A stretch of 9,818 nucleotides of DNA from Candidatus Sordicultor fermentans (lineage in GTDB: Bacteria > Atribacterota > Atribacteria > Atribacterales > Caldatribacteriaceae): the NCBI GenBank assembly GCA_002385475.1, contig DGDO01000065.1:9237-19054 (forward strand). The letters run 5' to 3'. Below, one piece after another: positions 6,236 to 9,818 of the stretch; positions within the stretch are counted from its first letter, which is position 1; each line of letters starts with the position of its first letter. The notes beneath the pieces are model-generated. The model was not told the origin of the DNA, made no database searches, and worked only from the letters and a program-made list of their open reading frames with translations. The position numbers and the translations under genes are program-made.

Positions 6236-7948
6236 TTATCTTTTTATCTCTATTATACCTCTCTTTATATCTTCCTCTAGCTTTTTATCAGACTTCTCAG
6301 CCACGCCTAGGAGAAATTCGTCTACCCTACCTCTACTCATCAGCATCGGCTGACCTAAATGGTGTTGTATAGGGAAAAGATAACAGGTAGCTTTATCAGC
6401 CTCAACAGTTAAGCCCACTATCAGTCCGTCCTGAGTTTCAGGTATGCTTTGCTGGTCAAAGATAAAGTTACCCAGGGAATAAAAGACTGGCTTACCCTGT
6501 ACCAATTCAATTTCCTGTACCACATGGGGATGATGTCCCACAATGATATCCGCTCCCGCAGCAATCATGCGACGAGCCAATTGCCGCTGGGATGACGAGC
6601 TTTTTAACTGATATTCTTCTCCCCAGTGGATGCTTACGATTATAAATTTACCCGGGTTGTCTATTTTGGCTACCCTTATTTCTCTAACAATTTCCTCCTC
6701 TTTATGGGTAAACGGTAGCACTCTATTAAAAGCCAGAAAAACGGAGTGTTCAGTAGAAAAACAGGGATTTGGCTCATCCTGATAGCTATATAAAGGATTA
6801 CCAATATGGCAAATCTGATATCTATCCAGCCAATCTCTGGTTTCTTGCAAGCCTTCTGCTCCCCTATCTGTAATATGATTATTGGCTAAGGATACGAGAT
6901 TAATCCTACTCCAGCTAACCCCTTCAAGAACCGGGGGAAGAAAGATAAATTGTAGTTTATCGCCCCCAAATTCCAGCGGGTTTCCCCCAACGGGACCTTC
7001 TAAGTTGGCAAAAACAACATCAACGCCTCTAAGTAATCGCCCAATTTTTTGAAAAGGATAATAAATACCATTTTTTTTATTCAGCTCTGCTATTCCTCGT
7101 CCCAGCATCATATCCCCGGCAAGCAAAATTGTTTCTGCACTGATATCATCCTTGGGTTCTCCCTCCTCGAAAACCACGCTGAAATAGGAAGTAGTTTCAT
7201 CCGGAGAAAAGGATAAGAAGTCCACAGAATTTTTATGAGCAATCAAAACCGGGTTTTCTTTTCTCCGCAACCGGGCAAATAACCTTACAGCATACAATGA
7301 TTGCCAGCTATCTACCTCTATATTTTCAAAATGCTCTTCCTCACCATTCAATAAAACCCTGATGCTTTTGGTATCATGGAATGATGCCGCGCGAGAGGGA
7401 AGATAATGGGAAAAATCGACACTAGCTACCATGATAGTTTGAAGAGAAGCAGTCTGGTTAATTGTACTTACCAGCTGAGCCACCTCTTCCCGGGAAATGT
7501 CGGCTGGTATCAGAATAGGCACAATTTTCACTCCTGGAAGATACTCTTTGATTAAAGGCGAAAGGTTCATAATACCAAATTCCGAAAGCACCGCACCCTG
7601 ATTTGGCCTTATCCTGATTTTAGTAGCTATCTTTTTTAACAATTCCCTGTCAACAGCGACATCACCCAGCTCAACATCGTCCGATTCCCAATTAACACTG
7701 ATAAAGGAATTGCCCCTCTCGAGAGCCGCGCTATTCAAATGGTCCGGGCTTAATAGAATGATGGTATCAGGAAGCTGCTCTCCTCTAGCAATAAAACTGA
7801 AAAAATCCACCATAATTTCTTTAGCCAGCAGGTGATGAGGTATAACGCCGGAAACCACAGACAATGCCTCACCAGAGTCGCCGAGAGCAGGCACCACGGT
7901 TACATGGAAAAGAAACAAAAGCAATAACAGTTGAGTTAAATTTCTCAT
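6236..7948 (-). CDS. Exported fusion: Memo-like domain + CapA-type metallophosphatase-like domain
   Basis: A 570-residue protein with a signal peptide (hydrophobic about residues 7-20, cleavage near ALGDSGEA). Residues about 31-262 form a Memo-like domain (AmmeMemoRadiSam protein B, related to LigB-type extradiol dioxygenases): VSGVIPHHL (32-40), LLSPDH (65-70), LSEFGIMNL (121-129), VPILIP (143-148) and VASVDFSHYL (174-183). His39, His70 and His181 are candidate metal or active-site residues. The usual ACG segment appears replaced by DSWQS (213-217). Residues about 272-530 form a CapA/PGA_cap domain: LAGDMMLGRG (276-285), FANLEGPV (313-320), SLANNHITDRG (353-363), SIHWGEEY (439-446), GHHPHV (471-476) and SLGNFIFD (491-498). 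Each half is normally a separate protein of about 260-300 residues, so this is a full fusion with both cores intact. Substrates are unknown. ATG at 7948 has no Shine-Dalgarno, yet the signal peptide and an in-frame TAA at 7963-7961 leave no better start. It probably leads an operon with DUF3160. Confidence 0.9.
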   Translation of the reverse strand: MRNLTQLLLLLFLFHVTVVPALGDSGEALSVVSGVIPHHLLAKEIMVDFFSFIARGEQLPDTIILLSPDHLNSAALERGNSFISVNWESDDVELGDVAVDRELLKKIATKIRIRPNQGAVLSEFGIMNLSPLIKEYLPGVKIVPILIPADISREEVAQLVSTINQTASLQTIMVASVDFSHYLPSRAASFHDTKSIRVLLNGEEEHFENIEVDSWQSLYAVRLFARLRRKENPVLIAHKNSVDFLSFSPDETTSYFSVVFEEGEPKDDISAETILLAGDMMLGRGIAELNKKNGIYYPFQKIGRLLRGVDVVFANLEGPVGGNPLEFGGDKLQFIFLPPVLEGVSWSRINLVSLANNHITDRGAEGLQETRDWLDRYQICHIGNPLYSYQDEPNPCFSTEHSVFLAFNRVLPFTHKEEEIVREIRVAKIDNPGKFIIVSIHWGEEYQLKSSSSQRQLARRMIAAGADIIVGHHPHVVQEIELVQGKPVFYSLGNFIFDQQSIPETQDGLIVGLTVEADKATCYLFPIQHHLGQPMLMSRGRVDEFLLGVAEKSDKKLEEDIKRGIIEIKR

Positions 7949-7957
7949 ATTGATGAT

Positions 7958-8023
7958 ATTTTACAGCATTTTACAGCATGCGAGTTCCTGCACAGAAAAT
8001 ATAAAACACCCGTTTCTTGCAGG
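7958..8023 (-). promoter_or_regulatory. Leader with tandem 10-bp repeat and bulged hairpin
   Basis: The gap before the Memo-CapA gene contains two exact tandem copies of ATTTTACAGC (7958-7967 and 7968-7977; GCTGTAAAAT in the gene's direction). It also contains a hairpin, CCTGCA-c-AGAAA (7987-7998) with TTTCTTGCAGG (8013-8023): 11 pairs, one bulged C and a 14-base loop. A further small palindrome, ATACA/TGTAT, lies at 8032-8043. No Shine-Dalgarno precedes the ATG at 7948. Each 10-bp repeat contains TAAAAT, a possible -10 box, but no convincing -35 is in place. The hairpin has no T-tract in the minus direction, so it is not a standard terminator for the permease gene upstream. It may be a protein-binding or RNA leader element; the role is inferred. 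Confidence 0.4.
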
Positions 8024-8043
8024 TTTTCAGTATACAAATGTAT

Positions 8044-8880
8044 CTATTTTATCCCCGTAGTTTTAATTCCCTCCATTATGTATCTCCGAGTAAAGAGATA
8101 TAAAATCATGGGGGGTACTATCATTATTGTAGACATAGCCATCAGAAGGTCCCATCTTACGATAAACATAGTCCGTGAAAAACTATAAGAGCCCACGCTT
8201 AAAGGCTTCAGGTTTTCTGAGTCTATGAATATTAAAGGCGTGAAAAATTCATTCCACCAGAATATGGATGACAAAACCCCAATGGTTATGAATATAGGAC
8301 GGGAAAGAGGCACTATTATTCTCCAGAATATTTGCCAGCTATTACAGCCGTCTATTTTCGCCGCTTCGTCTAACTCCCTGGGAATTGTCCTATAAAATTG
8401 TCTGAAAAGAAAAACATTATAGGGATAGGCAAAAAAAGCAGGTACTATCATTGGTAAAAATGTATCCAGCCATCTGAACTCTCTAAAAAGAAGATATTGA
8501 GGAATAATGGTAACAAAGCTGGGCACCATCATTGTCGCCAGTATAATCCCAAATATAAGGTCTCGTCCTTTAAACTCCATCCTCGCCAGAGGATAAGCCA
8601 CAATAGAGCTCGATAGCAAAGTCCCCAGGGTATTTCCTATGATTAAAATTAGCGTGTTTCTTAGATAAATGAATATCTTACTCTGGAGAAACAATTCAGT
8701 ATAGTTCTTAAAATAGAGATGTGATGGAAACAAAGATGGAGGATAAGAGTTAAATTCAATAAGAGGCTTGAAAGAAGAAGCGATAATCCATAAAATGGGA
8801 AAGAACATTATTATGGCAACAACGACCATCACTAAATACTGAAAAAATTTTATTGTTAGTGCTCTTGCTCTTACGTTCAT
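8044..8880 (-). CDS. Sugar ABC transporter permease, MalG type (CUT1)
   Basis: An inner-membrane permease subunit of 278 residues, the normal length for the MalG branch. The first helix is at about residues 13-35, followed by a periplasmic segment and five further helices. The cytoplasmic EAA loop is LDEAAKIDGCNSWQIFWRII near residues 170-189, where the transport ATPase docks, and the C-terminus YIMEGIKTTGIK is typical. It pairs with the upstream MalF-type gene to import sugars or oligosaccharides; the substrate cannot be read from the permease. I chose the ATG at 8880, which lies 16 bp after the MalF stop with GGAGG at 8896-8892, although the 11-nt spacer is long. ATG at 8907 would overlap the MalF gene by 11 bp without a ribosome binding site, and a start at 8967 is unlikely. 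It is a close paralogue of the truncated permease at 510-1133. Confidence 0.9.
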   Translation of the reverse strand: MNVRARALTIKFFQYLVMVVVAIIMFFPILWIIASSFKPLIEFNSYPPSLFPSHLYFKNYTELFLQSKIFIYLRNTLILIIGNTLGTLLSSSIVAYPLARMEFKGRDLIFGIILATMMVPSFVTIIPQYLLFREFRWLDTFLPMIVPAFFAYPYNVFLFRQFYRTIPRELDEAAKIDGCNSWQIFWRIIVPLSRPIFITIGVLSSIFWWNEFFTPLIFIDSENLKPLSVGSYSFSRTMFIVRWDLLMAMSTIMIVPPMILYLFTRRYIMEGIKTTGIK

Positions 8881-8896
8881 AGTCTTCTCATCCTCC

Positions 8897-9781
8897 TCAA
8901 GCCTCATAATATACCCATTTTTTGGCCAGTCGGAACTGCAGTAGAGATAGCGCTGCAGTGATGGCAAATAAAATCACCGCTTCTGCACTCGCATATCCCA
9001 TCCTGAAATTTTTAAATGCGTTAACATAGATGTCTAAACTCATCACCTGGGTAGCTTTTCCAGGCCCACCACCTGTAAGAGGATAAATGAGAGCAAAGGA
9101 AGTATTCAAAGAGTTAATGGTACCTGTGACTAAATTAAAGAAGAAAATAGGAGATATAGCAGGAATGGTGATTTTGAAGAACTTATCCACAGCATTAGCA
9201 CCATCAATCTCTGCCGCTTCATAGAGCTCTTTGGGGACTTCTTTCAGAGCGCTATCAAAAATCAACATCATTTGCCCCGTAAAATAAGTATAAATACAAA
9301 GGACCGTTACAACCCATAACACTAACCTCGAATCCATCAACCAGTTTGGACCTTCTATCCCAGTCAAAGACAAGAGATAATTTACTATTCCCAGCTCTTT
9401 GCTGAACATCAGCTGGAATACAAATGTTAAAGATATAAGGGGAACCACCGCTGGAGCAAAATAAAAAAAGCTAAAAACACCAGTACCCCGGACCTTTTGA
9501 TTTAAAAGTAAAGCAGTAAAAAGGCTCCAGCACATAGTGATAATCACAGAGAACACCATGAAAATAAGAGTAACTTTTAGTATGCCCCAGAATTCTGAAC
9601 CAGCCCGGAACATATTGGTGAAGTTTGCAAGTCCCACCCAGACAGGGGGAGACAACAAATCCCACTTAGTAAAACTAATAAAGATAGCAGCAATTATGGG
9701 GCCTCCCGTAAATAAGATAAAACCTATTACCCAGGGAAGTAAATACAGATATGGAACTATAGATTCCTTTTTAAAAGCCAT
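8897..9781 (-). CDS. Sugar ABC transporter permease, MalF type (CUT1)
   Basis: A 294-residue inner-membrane permease of the size usual for the MalF/UgpA branch. The sequence opens with YLYLLPWVIGFILFTGGPII (residues 11-30), the standard first helix, then FTKWDLLSPPVWVGLANFTNMF in the periplasmic loop. The EAA docking loop is YEAAEIDGANAVDKFFKITI (187-206), and LTGGGPGKATQVMSLDIY near 235-252 is characteristic. It forms a heterodimer with the MalG-type protein next to it, which starts 16 bp downstream. No ATPase or binding protein is in the window; a binding protein gene is expected to the right, and a shared ATPase elsewhere. ATG at 9781 follows AAGGAGG at 9800-9794 with about 12 nt spacing. 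The binding site lies inside a 7-bp inverted repeat (9785-9817). Confidence 0.92.
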   Translation of the reverse strand: MAFKKESIVPYLYLLPWVIGFILFTGGPIIAAIFISFTKWDLLSPPVWVGLANFTNMFRAGSEFWGILKVTLIFMVFSVIITMCWSLFTALLLNQKVRGTGVFSFFYFAPAVVPLISLTFVFQLMFSKELGIVNYLLSLTGIEGPNWLMDSRLVLWVVTVLCIYTYFTGQMMLIFDSALKEVPKELYEAAEIDGANAVDKFFKITIPAISPIFFFNLVTGTINSLNTSFALIYPLTGGGPGKATQVMSLDIYVNAFKNFRMGYASAEAVILFAITAALSLLQFRLAKKWVYYEA

Positions 9782-9784
9782 GAC

Positions 9785-9817
9785 GAATCCCTTCCTCCTT
9801 AAATTAAAGGGGGATTC
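9785..9817. repeat. 7-bp inverted repeat enclosing the RBS of the MalF-type gene
   Basis: GAATCCC (9785-9791) and GGGATTC (9811-9817) are perfectly inverted and enclose 19 bases that include the ribosome binding site of the permease gene. In the transcript this could form a hairpin presenting AAGGAGG in its loop, or it could be a remnant of intergenic processing between the expected upstream binding-protein gene and the permeases. The right edge of the window prevents a judgement. Confidence 0.35.
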
Positions 9818-9818
9818 T

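Noticed and set aside
7948..7979. ATG at 7979 as the Memo-CapA start
   Set aside because: It meets a stop after two codons and is out of frame with the gene.
7987..8023. Hairpin read as an intrinsic terminator of the permease operon
   Set aside because: In the minus-strand direction the stem is followed by AACTCG, not a T-tract, and the 14-base loop and bulge are unusual for a terminator.
8881..8967. Longer start for the MalG-type permease
   Set aside because: It would overlap the MalF-type gene by about 70 bp and add a non-homologous N-terminus; the ribosome binding site sits before 8880.
9471..9665. Open frame of 64 codons on the minus strand
   Set aside because: Out-of-frame shadow inside the MalF-type permease gene.
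1..9818. CRISPR arrays, tRNA or rRNA genes, toxin-antitoxin or restriction genes
   Set aside because: No regularly spaced repeats, cloverleaf-like segments, or proteins with matching motifs were seen on either strand by eye.

Overview
The window looks like the chromosome of an anaerobic, probably saccharolytic bacterium. Evidence is a moderately AT-rich sequence, strong AGGAGG ribosome binding sites, heavy use of ATA, AGA and AGG codons, CUT1-type sugar transporter permeases, a GH127 arabinofuranosidase and a UPF0158 protein. A Firmicutes-, Thermotogota- or Atribacterota-like host would fit, but no gene here fixes the phylum, so the taxonomy is inference.

Left part (1-1136, minus strand): the tail of a carbohydrate operon. 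A MalG-type permease that has lost its first ~72 residues (510-1133) is followed after 25 bp by the N-terminal part of a GH127 (DUF1680) beta-L-arabinofuranosidase, cut by the window edge. Permease homology stops exactly at an in-frame TAA at 1134-1136. A non-coding block follows (1137-1358) with several inverted and direct copies of an ACATTTT-containing repeat. It looks like the end of an insertion sequence or a MITE and may mark the rearrangement that beheaded the operon.

Middle-left (1281-3588, plus strand): a UPF0158 protein, a possible 18-codon mini-ORF, a 257-residue protein of unknown function with a WN-TP-GGKS C-terminal motif, about 360 bp of AT-rich intergenic DNA, then a small exported PsbP/DUF1795-like protein. 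That last gene has a perfect 18-bp palindrome just before its ribosome binding site.

Middle-right (3623-7948, minus strand): a tight two-gene unit encoding large exported proteins. The first is a fusion of a Memo-like domain (AmmeMemoRadiSam protein B / LigB-like fold) with a CapA-type metallophosphatase-like domain. The second, 24 bp downstream, is an 862-residue DUF3160 protein. The PsbP-like gene converges on this unit from the other side, so three consecutive genes encode proteins with signal peptides. This is the most novel-looking part of the window.

Right part (8044-9781, minus strand): an intact MalF-type and MalG-type permease pair of a CUT1 sugar ABC transporter. A substrate-binding protein gene is expected just beyond the right edge. 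No ATPase is encoded here, which is common for CUT1 systems that share one. The intact MalG and the truncated MalG at the left are clear paralogues. No tRNA, rRNA, CRISPR array or intact transposase was seen.
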